A stretch of DNA of 37,272 nt from Bacteroidales bacterium (GCA_031272705.1 JAISTG010000009.1:1-37272); one strand, 5' to 3'; shown: positions 1 through 7,878, counted from the first letter of the stretch. Made by a program: numbers and translations. The notes: generated by a model from the sequence alone, not told the origin.

Positions 1-268
1 TTTGCTTTATTCATTTGCTTGTTTTGAATTCATTTATCTCTAAAAAATATATTTATTATCTTGCTTTAACTACCTTCCCGCTCTGCCTTTTCTTTTATAA
101 ACATCGTTTTTCATAATACACAGACTTAGCGATAATTGGCGTGATATTAACAATCAAATTACTTCCGTTAAGCAGGGGAAATGAATTTTATTTTGAGGTG
201 AATGATGACTGCAAGCAAAAAAAGAGTAATTTTGCAGTCTATTTCTAAAACAAAAAAATATTAAAATT
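1..268. other. AT-rich non-coding leader of the window
   Basis: I see no convincing gene here. The stretch is AT-rich and probably holds the 3' flank of a gene outside the window plus the upstream region of the lipoprotein gene at 269. The only recognisable element is a Bacteroidetes-type -10 box near 227. Confidence 0.5.
227..234 (+). promoter_or_regulatory. -10 box for the 269 lipoprotein gene
   Basis: TAATTTTG matches the Bacteroidetes -10 consensus TAnnTTTG and lies 34 nt before the ATG at 269. No well-spaced TTTG -33 element is evident. Confidence 0.45.
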
Positions 269-835
269 ATGATACAGATAAAGAAATATATCGTAATGGC
301 ATTAGCAATGGTTGCTTTTGCCGGATGTTCAGAAGAGGAAACCTCTCAGAACACAAATAATAATGTACCTGAAAATGCCGTGAAGGTTGGTTATGTGAAT
401 AACGAAGGAGACATTGTTTTAACTCTTAATCAGGCAGATGTTATCAGCAGGTTTAATGAGGTCGTTGAAGGATATGAATTAAAATTCATAGACATAAGAG
501 ATGATGCCCCAATGAATCCGAATTCAACAGCAGACTTGGTTATTAGAATTTCTAATACATCAACAAAAATGGCAGGTAACGGTGTATTTGAAAAAAATCT
601 ACTTAAAACAATGGTTAATGGTACTATGACTTATTATTACTTGCGTAATATGAATAAAGTAGCAAGTGGTGATACACATATCGTTTGGTGTTCTCTACAG
701 GGGTGTGACAAATGTCCATCTCCTAATACAGATACTCAAGGTAGAAGATATTGTGGTGATTGTCTTAGCCCTGTTGGAAAGGGAAGATGTGACATAAACC
801 ATATAGTAGTACCTGATAATGCGATTTTATACTAA
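269..835 (+). CDS. Cys-rich lipoprotein of unknown function
   Basis: Function is not recognised. The first 20 residues form a lipoprotein signal peptide ending in the lipobox FAGC (Cys20 is the likely lipidation site), so the mature protein should be membrane-anchored. Residues 35-130 look like a compact alpha/beta or beta-rich region. The C-terminal 50 residues are unusual: six cysteines at 141, 146, 149, 162, 165 and 174, including two CxxC pairs, with several Pro and Gly. That suggests a disulfide-bonded knot or a metal site. The next gene, a DUF1573 lipoprotein, starts 11 nt after the stop, so the two are probably co-transcribed. The ATG at 269 is chosen because the signal peptide starts there and a -10 box lies 34 nt upstream. 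Confidence 0.75.
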   Translation: MIQIKKYIVMALAMVAFAGCSEEETSQNTNNNVPENAVKVGYVNNEGDIVLTLNQADVISRFNEVVEGYELKFIDIRDDAPMNPNSTADLVIRISNTSTKMAGNGVFEKNLLKTMVNGTMTYYYLRNMNKVASGDTHIVWCSLQGCDKCPSPNTDTQGRRYCGDCLSPVGKGRCDINHIVVPDNAILY

Positions 836-846
836 AATTTACAGGT

Positions 847-1248
847 ATGTATAAAACAAAGTTTGTAGTTATATTAGTTTTATTTATTACTTTTGCATCT
901 TGTAACAGAAGTAGTAATGAAAAACAAAATAGCGAGCAAATGCAAATAATTCAAAGTAAATATGACCTTAAAGTAGTACCTGCGGATACCATTGTTAATG
1001 GATTCTTTGTTATTAAAAATGTTGGTAACAGCACAATAATGTATAAAGAAGTTTTTACCGAATGCAGATGTACCAATTTGAACATAGAAAAAGGTGACAG
1101 TATTATGGCGGGTAAGCAGGATACAATTTATTTTGAATTAAATACCGAAGGTATGGAATCGGGGGAAAGTATTAAGAAGACAATACGCATTGTAACTAAT
1201 ACAACACCTGAATTGCACAGATTTTTTATCTTTGGTAAAATTAAATAG
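847..1248 (+). CDS. DUF1573 lipoprotein
   Basis: A small lipoprotein (133 aa) with signal peptide and lipobox FASC (Cys19). Residues about 45-133 carry the DUF1573 pattern: a beta-sandwich with FxxKNVGxxxI, a CRC motif at Cys73/Cys75, and alternating strands ending in FFIFGKI. DUF1573 is an immunoglobulin-like/ASPM-type fold widespread in Bacteroidetes secreted proteins; its role is not known. It lies between another lipoprotein gene and a thioredoxin-fold lipoprotein gene, all on the same strand, which suggests one small envelope operon. The assignment rests on motif resemblance. Confidence 0.8.
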   Translation: MYKTKFVVILVLFITFASCNRSSNEKQNSEQMQIIQSKYDLKVVPADTIVNGFFVIKNVGNSTIMYKEVFTECRCTNLNIEKGDSIMAGKQDTIYFELNTEGMESGESIKKTIRIVTNTTPELHRFFIFGKIK

Positions 1249-1314
1249 TTTGATGGGGAGTGAGGCTTTCGCTTCATTCCCCTGTTTTTATAATATAAAT
1301 AAAAGTAAAATGTA

Positions 1315-2553
1315 ATGACAACAACAAAACGAAACGTAAAAACATTATTATTACTCTTCAGTATAGGAGTATTTACAATTTCTTGCAGTACTTCCAATAA
1401 AGCAACCAAATATTGGAAAGGAGTCAATGACAAAATTTATAACAATCGCAGTGAATACATGAATTTTAATGTTAAAACGGAAAGATTTAGTGACGATGGA
1501 ACATTGGATTTATCATATTTCCTAAATCATTATATTAAAAGGCAATTTTCCAAAGAACAACTTGATTGGTATGTTGTTACTCTAAAAAAATCTTCCTCGG
1601 GGAAAGAAAATGCTTATTATTGGAATGGTGATACTATAATACATATAGATTACACTAACGGGGAAGTTATAACAACAACGTCAAATGACACAACACAATA
1701 TAGTTGGGAAGCAGGTCTTTTCTTTCAAGAATTAATGAATTATTGGAATTTTATTGTTCCATACAGTAAAACTTATTGCGGGGATAATTGGATTGGCTTT
1801 AAGAAAAAGAAAATCAATAATAAAACATATAGAGTTTTAACTTATCCTAATACAATGGTTTATGCTGATGATTCTGTTGGTAATTCAATATTGGATGAAT
1901 ATAATGTTGATATTTATGTTAATGATTCTTCTAAAATGATAGAATGGATTGAAAAATTTCTCCCAAATCCCAATAAAACTTTCAAATATACTTTCAGTGA
2001 TATTTCATATACTGCAAATGATTCTATTGTGAAAGAAATTTTTGACCTGAACAATAATGCTACTTTTACAAAGATTATGAACATTGATTATGGCAGCCCT
2101 AATAGAACTCGATTGAATAAAGAGTCTTTTCTAACAGATACCGTTTTGAATTATCCTCTTATCAATAGTTATGGTGACACAACAACTATTGGAAAAGAAA
2201 CAGGCTGGTTATTGTTGGACTTTTGGTTCTTTGGATGCAAACCTTGTATTGAATTTTTCAATACTATCAATACAGAAGAAAAACAATATGGCAAAAGCAT
2301 TTTGGAACAGAACAATGTGAAAATACTTTCCATAAATCCCTTTACATCAAACTACCTTGCATTGAAACAGCAAGCCGAAAAGTATAATTTCATAGAACAT
2401 GTTTATTGTGCGAAAGACTTACGACTGTATTTTAATATAAGAGGTTATCCTTCCTTTTTTCTCATTTCTCCTGACAAAAAAATCGTTTATGATTCAAATG
2501 ATTTAGGCGATTATTCGGAGATATTGGAAATAATAAAACAATATAAGAGATAA
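1315..2553 (+). CDS. Thioredoxin-fold (TlpA/ResA-like) lipoprotein
   Basis: A 412-residue lipoprotein with signal peptide and lipobox TISC (Cys24). Residues 30-270 are a Bacteroidetes-specific beta-rich region of unknown role. Residues about 285-412 form a TlpA/AhpC-TSA-like thioredoxin domain: a hydrophobic strand, then the CxxC motif CKPC at 308-311, and a cis-Pro segment (GYPSFF) near 385. Such proteins are periplasmic or surface thiol-disulfide oxidoreductases. The usual WCxPC tryptophan is replaced (FFGCKPC). It follows the DUF1573 gene by 66 nt and probably belongs to the same unit. It could act on the Cys-rich lipoprotein encoded two genes upstream, which is inference only. Confidence 0.8.
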   Translation: MTTTKRNVKTLLLLFSIGVFTISCSTSNKATKYWKGVNDKIYNNRSEYMNFNVKTERFSDDGTLDLSYFLNHYIKRQFSKEQLDWYVVTLKKSSSGKENAYYWNGDTIIHIDYTNGEVITTTSNDTTQYSWEAGLFFQELMNYWNFIVPYSKTYCGDNWIGFKKKKINNKTYRVLTYPNTMVYADDSVGNSILDEYNVDIYVNDSSKMIEWIEKFLPNPNKTFKYTFSDISYTANDSIVKEIFDLNNNATFTKIMNIDYGSPNRTRLNKESFLTDTVLNYPLINSYGDTTTIGKETGWLLLDFWFFGCKPCIEFFNTINTEEKQYGKSILEQNNVKILSINPFTSNYLALKQQAEKYNFIEHVYCAKDLRLYFNIRGYPSFFLISPDKKIVYDSNDLGDYSEILEIIKQYKR

Positions 2554-2666
2554 AGATTAACTATATTGCGATGTTAAGAGCCTTTTCCGCATCATAGCAA
2601 CACAACTGCTTTGAGCATATTCATACAAGTTGTTTTAATCGTATGTTAATAGTGAATAAATAACAA

Positions 2667-2699
2667 TTTGTTGTAATCAAAAAATATTTTGTACATTTG
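2667..2699 (+). promoter_or_regulatory. Promoter of the dksA-like/lspA unit
   Basis: A TTTG at 2667-2670 and TACATTTG at 2692-2699 match the Bacteroidetes -33/-10 elements with 21 nt between them. The ATG follows 29 nt after the -10 box. Confidence 0.6.
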
Positions 2700-2727
2700 C
2701 AGCCTTAAAAATTAACTTTATTGATAT

Positions 2728-3123
2728 ATGGAAAACAAGGAAAAAACCTCTACAAAGCGTTACTCTGACGAAGAGTTACAAGAGTTTAAGCAAATTATTT
2801 TGGACAAACTCAAAGTTGCCAAAGAGAACCTTCGTCAGTTGATTGAAGCCTTTGCCAATGACGCAAACAATGCTAATGACACCTCTCCAACGTTCAAAGT
2901 ATTGGAAGAGGGGGCATCGGTTCGCCTCAAAGAAGATAACGCATTGATGGCTGCACGTCAAGAAAAATTCATTAAGGATTTAGAAGCGGCACTCCTGCGT
3001 ATTGAAAACAAAACCTACGGCATTGATCGCATAACAGGTGAATTGATACCTAAGGAACGCTTGCGTGTCGTACCCCATGCAACTATGAGTGTGGAGAGTA
3101 AGATACAGCAAAAAAAGAAATAA
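2728..3123 (+). CDS. DksA/TraR-family protein lacking zinc-finger cysteines
   Basis: A 131-residue cytosolic protein with a long N-terminal coiled coil (residues 12-90) and a C-terminal TYGIDRITGELI...KERLRVVPHA segment (about 96-120) that matches the DksA/TraR zinc-finger region. In DksA this region holds cysteines; here the position normally Cys in TYGIC is Asp99 and there are no cysteines at all. Bacteroidetes homologues often keep only part of the zinc site. The family binds the RNA polymerase secondary channel and works with ppGpp in E. coli; the same role here is inferred. lspA starts 10 nt downstream, and a dksA-lspA pair is common in this phylum. Confidence 0.85.
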   Translation: MENKEKTSTKRYSDEELQEFKQIILDKLKVAKENLRQLIEAFANDANNANDTSPTFKVLEEGASVRLKEDNALMAARQEKFIKDLEAALLRIENKTYGIDRITGELIPKERLRVVPHATMSVESKIQQKKK

Positions 3124-3132
3124 GAAATTGGA

Positions 3133-3774
3133 ATGAAAAAACCTATTATTCTTATTGCGTTAATCCTGTTGGCAGACCAAGTGTTGAAAATATGGATTAA
3201 GATGACTTTTTGCTATGGAGAAGAGGTGAATTTATTAGGTGAGTGGTGCAAGTTGCATTTCATTGAAAACAAAGGAATGGCATTTGGTATGGCGTTCGGC
3301 GGAGATGCCGGCAAAATAGCCTTAACATCATTGAGAATAGTAGCCTCCGCTCTCATTTTTATCTATATGCGAAGGCTTGTCCTCAAAGGTGAAAAAAAAA
3401 TATTGATATACAGTTTTGCATTAATTTTTTGTGGTGCGGTAGGTAATGTTATTGATTCCATATTCTACGGAATGTTCTTTTCCGAAAGCACAATATTTTC
3501 TCCTGCAATCTTTATGCCGGAAGGTGGAGGCTATGCACCCGTGTTTCTCGGCAAAGTAGTGGATATGTTCTATTTCCCTTTGATAGATACAACATTGCCT
3601 CAATGGATACCAATATGGGGAGGGAATCACTTCTCCTTCTTCAATGCTATTTTTAATATAGCAGATGCTTCCATAACGACAGGAGTTTGTTTGCTCTTAG
3701 TTCATTTTCTATTTTGTAAAAAGGAAACAGCAAAAGTGGATACCCAAAAGACAAAAACAGATAATTCTAACTGA
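3133..3774 (+). CDS. lspA: Lipoprotein signal peptidase (signal peptidase II)
   Basis: An inner-membrane aspartic protease that cleaves the signal peptide ahead of the lipid-modified Cys of prolipoproteins. The sequence has four membrane segments (about 4-22, 64-82, 90-110, 170-195), the NKGMAFG motif near 46-52, the GNxxD motif at 104-108, and the two catalytic aspartates in VVD (Asp144) and NIADAS (Asp178). At 213 residues it is longer than the E. coli enzyme because of an insert between segments 3 and 4, usual for Bacteroidetes. It follows the dksA-like gene by 9 nt. Many genes in this window encode its likely substrates. Confidence 0.95.
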   Translation: MKKPIILIALILLADQVLKIWIKMTFCYGEEVNLLGEWCKLHFIENKGMAFGMAFGGDAGKIALTSLRIVASALIFIYMRRLVLKGEKKILIYSFALIFCGAVGNVIDSIFYGMFFSESTIFSPAIFMPEGGGYAPVFLGKVVDMFYFPLIDTTLPQWIPIWGGNHFSFFNAIFNIADASITTGVCLLLVHFLFCKKETAKVDTQKTKTDNSN

Positions 3775-3776
3775 AT

Positions 3777-5255
3777 ATGAACCAACTGCATTACGGAGAT
3801 AACTTAAATATATTACGGAATAACATTGCCGATGACAGCATTGACCTTTGTTATATTGACCCTCCGTTTAATTCAAACAGAGATTATAATCAGATTTACA
3901 ATAACACAGGAACAGAGGACAAGGCTCAAGCAACTGCTTTCATAGATACGTGGATTTGGGACAAAGCAGCCGAACGTGGATTTGAAGAATTATTAAGCAA
4001 CAGCAGATGTTTGGCAACACCACAAACCATTAACCTGATACGAGGTCTGCAAAAAGTACTCGGGCATGACAGCCTGTTGGCATACATTGTCAGTATGGCT
4101 TTGCGTGTGCAGGAAATACATCGGGTTTTGAAACCAACAGGAAGTTTTTATTTGCATTGCGACCCAACAGCCAGTCATTACCTGAAACTTCTCTTGGATT
4201 CTGTTTTTGTTCCTTTGGGAGGTAGTTTAAGAAATGAAATGATATGGTGTTATTCTCGTATGGCGGCAAAGGGGCAAAGGCAGTTAAGTCGCTGCCATGA
4301 TATTATATTTTGGTATTCCAAAGGGAAAAAGTGGATATTTAATGTAGATGATATACGTTTGCCTTATGCTGAAACAAGTAAAGCAAGGGCTGGTTACAAA
4401 AAAACAAATCTTGGCGGTGGTACTCCAAAAGGTGAAATTTGCGAATTAAACGAAAATGGCAAATTTCCTGAAGATTGGATACAAATACCTTTTATTCGTG
4501 GTAAGGAGTATTTAGGTTATCCTACTCAAAAGCCCGAAGCATTATTGGAACGAATAATTAAAGCATCTTCAAATGAAGGAGATTTAGTTTTGGATGCTTA
4601 TTGCGGATGCGGAACTACTGTTGCTGTGGCTCAAAGACTTAACAGGCAATGGATAGGCATTGATATTACTTATCAAAGTATTTCTTTGATACTCAAAAGA
4701 CTTGAAGAAGCGTACGGCAAAGACCTGCTTAATGAAATAGATATTAGTGGCAGTCCTCGTGATATAGCGAGTGCAAAGGCTCTCGCAACTAAAAAGGACG
4801 ACAGAACAAGAAAAGAATTTGAGAAATGGGCTATCCTTACTTATTCTAACAACAGAGCCGTTATCAATGAAAAGAAAGGTGCTGACAAAGGGATAGACGG
4901 CATTGCATATATGATGACTGACAAGTACGAAACGCAGGAAATACTCTTTTCTGTTAAGAGCGGAAAAGTTGGAGTGGCACAAATAAGGGATTTAAGAGGG
5001 GTTGTAGAGCGGGAAGGTGCAGCCTCAGGAATTTTTATCACCCTTCAATCACCGACAAAAGAGATGTTAAAAGAGGCAACAACCGCAGGATATTTTACTA
5101 ATCCGCTAACAGACCAGCAAATCAATAGAATACAAATTGTAAGTATTGAAAGCATACTCAATGGCGAACGTTTGCAACTGCCGATGGTTATGAATATATT
5201 GAAGAAAGCCGAAAAAATTGAAGTGGATAACCAAATTAAAATGTGGAACGAATAA
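3777..5255 (+). CDS. Fused DNA methyltransferase and Mrr-like endonuclease
   Basis: A 492-residue protein that looks like a one-polypeptide restriction-modification enzyme. Residues 1-310 are an amino-methyltransferase of the beta class: the catalytic DPPF motif (28-31) comes first and the SAM-binding motif DAYCGCGTT (273-281) comes last, after YPTQKPEALLERI. It should methylate adenine N6 or cytosine N4. Residues 345-465 form a PD-(D/E)xK-type domain with GIDG (Asp374) and FSVKSG (Lys394), followed by the QIRDLRGVVEREGA segment seen in this methylase-nuclease family. The ATG lies 2 nt after the lspA stop and a CBS-domain gene starts 9 nt after its end, so it appears inserted into a housekeeping unit. 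Such genes move by horizontal transfer. The target sequence cannot be deduced. Confidence 0.85.
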   Translation: MNQLHYGDNLNILRNNIADDSIDLCYIDPPFNSNRDYNQIYNNTGTEDKAQATAFIDTWIWDKAAERGFEELLSNSRCLATPQTINLIRGLQKVLGHDSLLAYIVSMALRVQEIHRVLKPTGSFYLHCDPTASHYLKLLLDSVFVPLGGSLRNEMIWCYSRMAAKGQRQLSRCHDIIFWYSKGKKWIFNVDDIRLPYAETSKARAGYKKTNLGGGTPKGEICELNENGKFPEDWIQIPFIRGKEYLGYPTQKPEALLERIIKASSNEGDLVLDAYCGCGTTVAVAQRLNRQWIGIDITYQSISLILKRLEEAYGKDLLNEIDISGSPRDIASAKALATKKDDRTRKEFEKWAILTYSNNRAVINEKKGADKGIDGIAYMMTDKYETQEILFSVKSGKVGVAQIRDLRGVVEREGAASGIFITLQSPTKEMLKEATTAGYFTNPLTDQQINRIQIVSIESILNGERLQLPMVMNILKKAEKIEVDNQIKMWNE

Positions 5256-5264
5256 ATAAATGAT

Positions 5265-6545
5265 ATGGAATTACTGATAATTCTAATTTTAATTCTTTTT
5301 AATGGTTTGTTCTCAATGGCTGAAATATCTGTTGTGGCTTCCAGAAAAACCAAATTGGATTCTCATAATAGAAAAGGCGATAAAAGAACATCTAAAATCC
5401 TTTCTACAAAGGATAAACCCGAACATTTCCTGTCTACTGTTCAAATTGCTATCACGGCTATTGGACTTATTATAGGTATGTATTCAGGTAGCAGCCTAAT
5501 AGAACCTGTTGCTAAATTGTTGGAAACGATAGGTATATCAAACGGTTCTTTCGTATTGGCACGACTTATGGTTGTTATCATCATAACACTTATAACTATC
5601 GTACTTGGTGAATTACTGCCTAAAAAAATAGGAATGAGTTATCCTGAACGTATTGCACGCATAATAATAGAGCCAATGAACATTCTGTCAAAGATTACTT
5701 ATCCGTTTGTATGGGTTCTTTCCTCCTCTACAAATCTACTTATGAGACTCTTTGGTGTTGATTCCAACTCAAATTCTTCAGCTGCAACGGAAGAAGAGAT
5801 AAAGGCAATAATCAACGACAGTGCAGAAGATGGCGAAATTCAGGAAGTAGAACAGGATATTGTTGAACGGGTTTTCTCGCTCGGAGACCGTGATATAGCC
5901 TCATTGATGACGCACAGAAGCGACTTTGAATGGCTTGATATGAATGACACCATAAACAATGCAAAGGATAATTTAAGCGATCACGTACATTACATTTACC
6001 CCGTTGCAGACAAAACTCTTGATAACATTGTTGGAGTTATTTATTTGAAGGACTTTTTTCAACACTCAAAAAAGGGAAATATGACTATAAAAGATCTTAT
6101 GCGAGAACCGCAGTTTCTTTATGAAAATGTTAGTGCCTACGATGCGTTGGAAACTTTTAAGAAAAACAGAATACATTACGCCCTGATTATAGATGAATTC
6201 GGTATGGTGCAAGGTATGGTAACAATGAACGACATATTGGAATCGCTTGTCGGCAATGTATCGGAGTTGGATATAAACAATAATGAAGCTGAGTTTATAA
6301 TACGAGAAGACGGTTCATATTTGGTTGACGGGCAATATCCTTTCTTTGATTTCCTTGCTCATTTTGATATGGAAGATAAGGCTATGCAGTACGAATTCAA
6401 TACTCTTGGCGGCTTAATTTTAGAACAAACAGGTAGCGTACCAAAAGTTGGCGAGATAATACACTGGGAGAATTTTACCTTTGAAATAATGGATATGGAC
6501 AAAGCAAGGATAGACAAAGTCTTAGTAAAAAATATGCAAGGTTAA
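5265..6545 (+). CDS. CNNM/CBS/CorC_HlyC membrane protein (hemolysin family)
   Basis: A 426-residue membrane protein with the three-part architecture of the CorC/TlyC/CNNM group: a DUF21/CNNM transmembrane domain (residues 1-185, about four membrane segments, starting ELLIILILILFNGLFSMAE), two CBS domains (about 200-330, with IYLKD and GMVTMNDILE), and a CorC_HlyC C-terminal domain (about 340-426, with EDGSYLVDG and NTLGGLI). Family members are linked to Mg2+ or other divalent cation export; the 'hemolysin' label is historical. It is the last gene before the accessory island. Confidence 0.88.
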   Translation: MELLIILILILFNGLFSMAEISVVASRKTKLDSHNRKGDKRTSKILSTKDKPEHFLSTVQIAITAIGLIIGMYSGSSLIEPVAKLLETIGISNGSFVLARLMVVIIITLITIVLGELLPKKIGMSYPERIARIIIEPMNILSKITYPFVWVLSSSTNLLMRLFGVDSNSNSSAATEEEIKAIINDSAEDGEIQEVEQDIVERVFSLGDRDIASLMTHRSDFEWLDMNDTINNAKDNLSDHVHYIYPVADKTLDNIVGVIYLKDFFQHSKKGNMTIKDLMREPQFLYENVSAYDALETFKKNRIHYALIIDEFGMVQGMVTMNDILESLVGNVSELDINNNEAEFIIREDGSYLVDGQYPFFDFLAHFDMEDKAMQYEFNTLGGLILEQTGSVPKVGEIIHWENFTFEIMDMDKARIDKVLVKNMQG

Positions 6546-6559
6546 ACCTAATTTTATAC

Positions 6560-6620
6560 TTTGCAAAGGTACTATTTTCTCTTAAATTGTCTTGAATCAA
6601 ATTTTTTTTGTACCTTTGCA
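6560..6620. repeat. Inverted-repeat element with outward promoters
   Basis: Perfect 11-bp inverted ends (TGCAAAGGTAC at 6562-6572, GTACCTTTGCA at 6610-6620) enclose an AT-rich core. Both ends contain a Bacteroidetes -10 box pointing outward (TACCTTTG on each strand). The first 37 bp (6560-6596) are identical to 36895-36931, beside the transposase fragment at the right end of the window. It may be an IS end or a MITE that brought a promoter. Confidence 0.6.
6611..6618 (+). promoter_or_regulatory. -10 box for the G-tract ORF
   Basis: TACCTTTG matches the -10 consensus and lies 34 nt before the ATG at 6652. It is formed by the right end of the inverted-repeat element. Confidence 0.5.
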
Positions 6621-6651
6621 CTTCGTTAAACTAATAAAAAATAACAAAAAA

Positions 6652-7037
6652 ATGCAAATAGATAGGCATTATATAACGCAAAATAAGGCTCGCAGAGCCA
6701 CGTTCTCGCTCCTCAGCGACTTTTCGGGGGGGGGGGGGTAAAAGACTCGTATTCTGCACTGTACAGCGTTTTAGGACTATATTTACACTCGTTACTCAAC
6801 CTGTTTTCTTCAACTCAATTATCGTTTCATCATACGTACGAAAGCGTGCTGCTATTGTCGGTAACGTTTCATCATACGTACGAAAGTATGCCGCTATTGT
6901 CGGTAACGTTTCATTATATGTACGAAAGTATGCCGCTATCGTCCGCAACGTTTCATACTATGAATGAAAGTATGCCGCCATCGTCCGCAACGTTTCATAC
7001 TGTTAATAAAAGAGTAAATAAAATAATGTTTAATTAA
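6652..7037 (+). CDS. Candidate phase-variable repeat ORF, interrupted at a 13-G tract
   Basis: An ATG 34 nt behind a -10 box opens a frame that enters a run of 13 G (6726-6738) and hits TAA immediately after it (6739-6741), giving a 29-residue product. One extra G, or two fewer, would join it to the frame that stays open from 6738 to the TAA at 7035-7037. The joined product would be about 128 residues with a Gly run and then four imperfect 14-residue repeats of the type SVTFHHTYESMPLL. The downstream frame has no start codon or promoter of its own before 6846. This arrangement is typical of a contingency locus, but an assembly error in the homopolymer would look the same. No function or signal peptide is recognised, and coding status is not certain. 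Confidence 0.4.
6823..7010 (+). repeat. 42-bp tandem repeats (4 full copies plus partial)
   Basis: Four 42-bp units begin at 6823, 6865, 6907 and 6949, with a fifth degenerating unit from 6991. Each starts CGTTTCAT. Units 1 and 2 are nearly identical; units 3 and 4 diverge gradually. The period of 42 keeps the reading frame (14 codons). Confidence 0.9.
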
Positions 7038-7077
7038 TCTATAAAAAAAAATGATAAAAAAAGAACCCCCATTAAAA

Positions 7078-7878
7078 ATGAAAAGAACAATGATTTTTCT
7101 ATTTGCGGCAGTATGCTGTTTAGTTTTTGTTACAGGTTGCAGTTTCTTTGAAAAGAAAACAACACAAAATTTTCTAATCGGAGAAGAAAAACTGAAAGGA
7201 AAAGTCAAAAGTATCCGAGAAATTACTTACGAAGTGAATGACGAACAGACGGAATTAACTGAAAGTAAAATTGAAAGAAAAGGTTATCTTGACGATTTAT
7301 ACTTGAATGATGATGTTTTGGAACTATGCAGATTTTTTGAAATGAATCCAACTCCTAATGTTGGGGAAATGAAATTCAATGAGAAAGGCAAATTAGTTAC
7401 TTTGCTTGGGTATTATGGGTATGGACTATGGAAATTCAATTATTCATACGATTCCGCAAAGAGCAGTATTGATAATTGTGATGACGACCCTTCCCCTTAT
7501 AACCAAAGCAGTATAGTAATATTATATGAGCCTGAAATCAATAAAAAGATTTTATTTACAGGAGATGCAACTTGTGCCTCTCTTATTCAAATGATTAACG
7601 ATTATCCCGAAATAAGAAATATTGATTTACTGAAAGTTCCTCATCACGGCAGTAAACATAATTTAAGTTCTGCAATTATAGATGCACTTAAGCCCAAAAC
7701 CTCTTATATTTCAGCAAAAGGCACTCGAAAGCATCCGAGTGTGGCTATTGTGAATTATTTGAGTAAATATGGGAATGTGTATTCTACTCATAAATGCAAC
7801 GGATTTATACGCCGTTCTCAAGGGATAGAAAGAGCAAATACAAAAACTGTTGAACCATTAAAAAGGAAACAATTATGA
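7078..7878 (+). CDS. Chimera: lipoprotein N-terminus joined to C-terminal half of an MBL-fold protein
   Basis: Residues 1-20 (from the ATG at 7078) are a lipoprotein signal peptide with lipobox VTGC. The next ~105 residues resemble the start of the YD-repeat secreted protein at 26720-27562 (KLKGKVKSIREITYEV compared with LNGKVKTIESLIYKA). From about the YDSAKSS segment onward the sequence changes to the C-terminal half of a ComEC-like metallo-beta-lactamase fold: SSIVILYE, FTGDA, VPHHGSKHN, KHPS and STHKCNG. The first metal motif HxHxDH is absent, so hydrolase activity is unlikely. An in-frame deletion joining two genes explains this best. The stop overlaps the next start (ATGA), so the MBL half belonged to the downstream operon. 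An ATG at 7051 is also in frame, but the signal peptide begins at 7078. Confidence 0.7.
   Translation: MKRTMIFLFAAVCCLVFVTGCSFFEKKTTQNFLIGEEKLKGKVKSIREITYEVNDEQTELTESKIERKGYLDDLYLNDDVLELCRFFEMNPTPNVGEMKFNEKGKLVTLLGYYGYGLWKFNYSYDSAKSSIDNCDDDPSPYNQSSIVILYEPEINKKILFTGDATCASLIQMINDYPEIRNIDLLKVPHHGSKHNLSSAIIDALKPKTSYISAKGTRKHPSVAIVNYLSKYGNVYSTHKCNGFIRRSQGIERANTKTVEPLKRKQL

Noticed and set aside
4584..5353. Minus-strand ORFs opposite the methyltransferase
   Set aside because: Shadow frames of a conserved coding region; no promoter or motif.
6846..7037. Independent 63-residue gene starting at the ATG at 6846
   Set aside because: No promoter is placed for it, the start lies inside the first repeat, and the frame is open further upstream to the G tract, which fits continuation from 6652 better.
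7078..7878. Active MBL hydrolase
   Set aside because: The HxHxDH metal motif is absent; only the downstream GD and HHG motifs remain.
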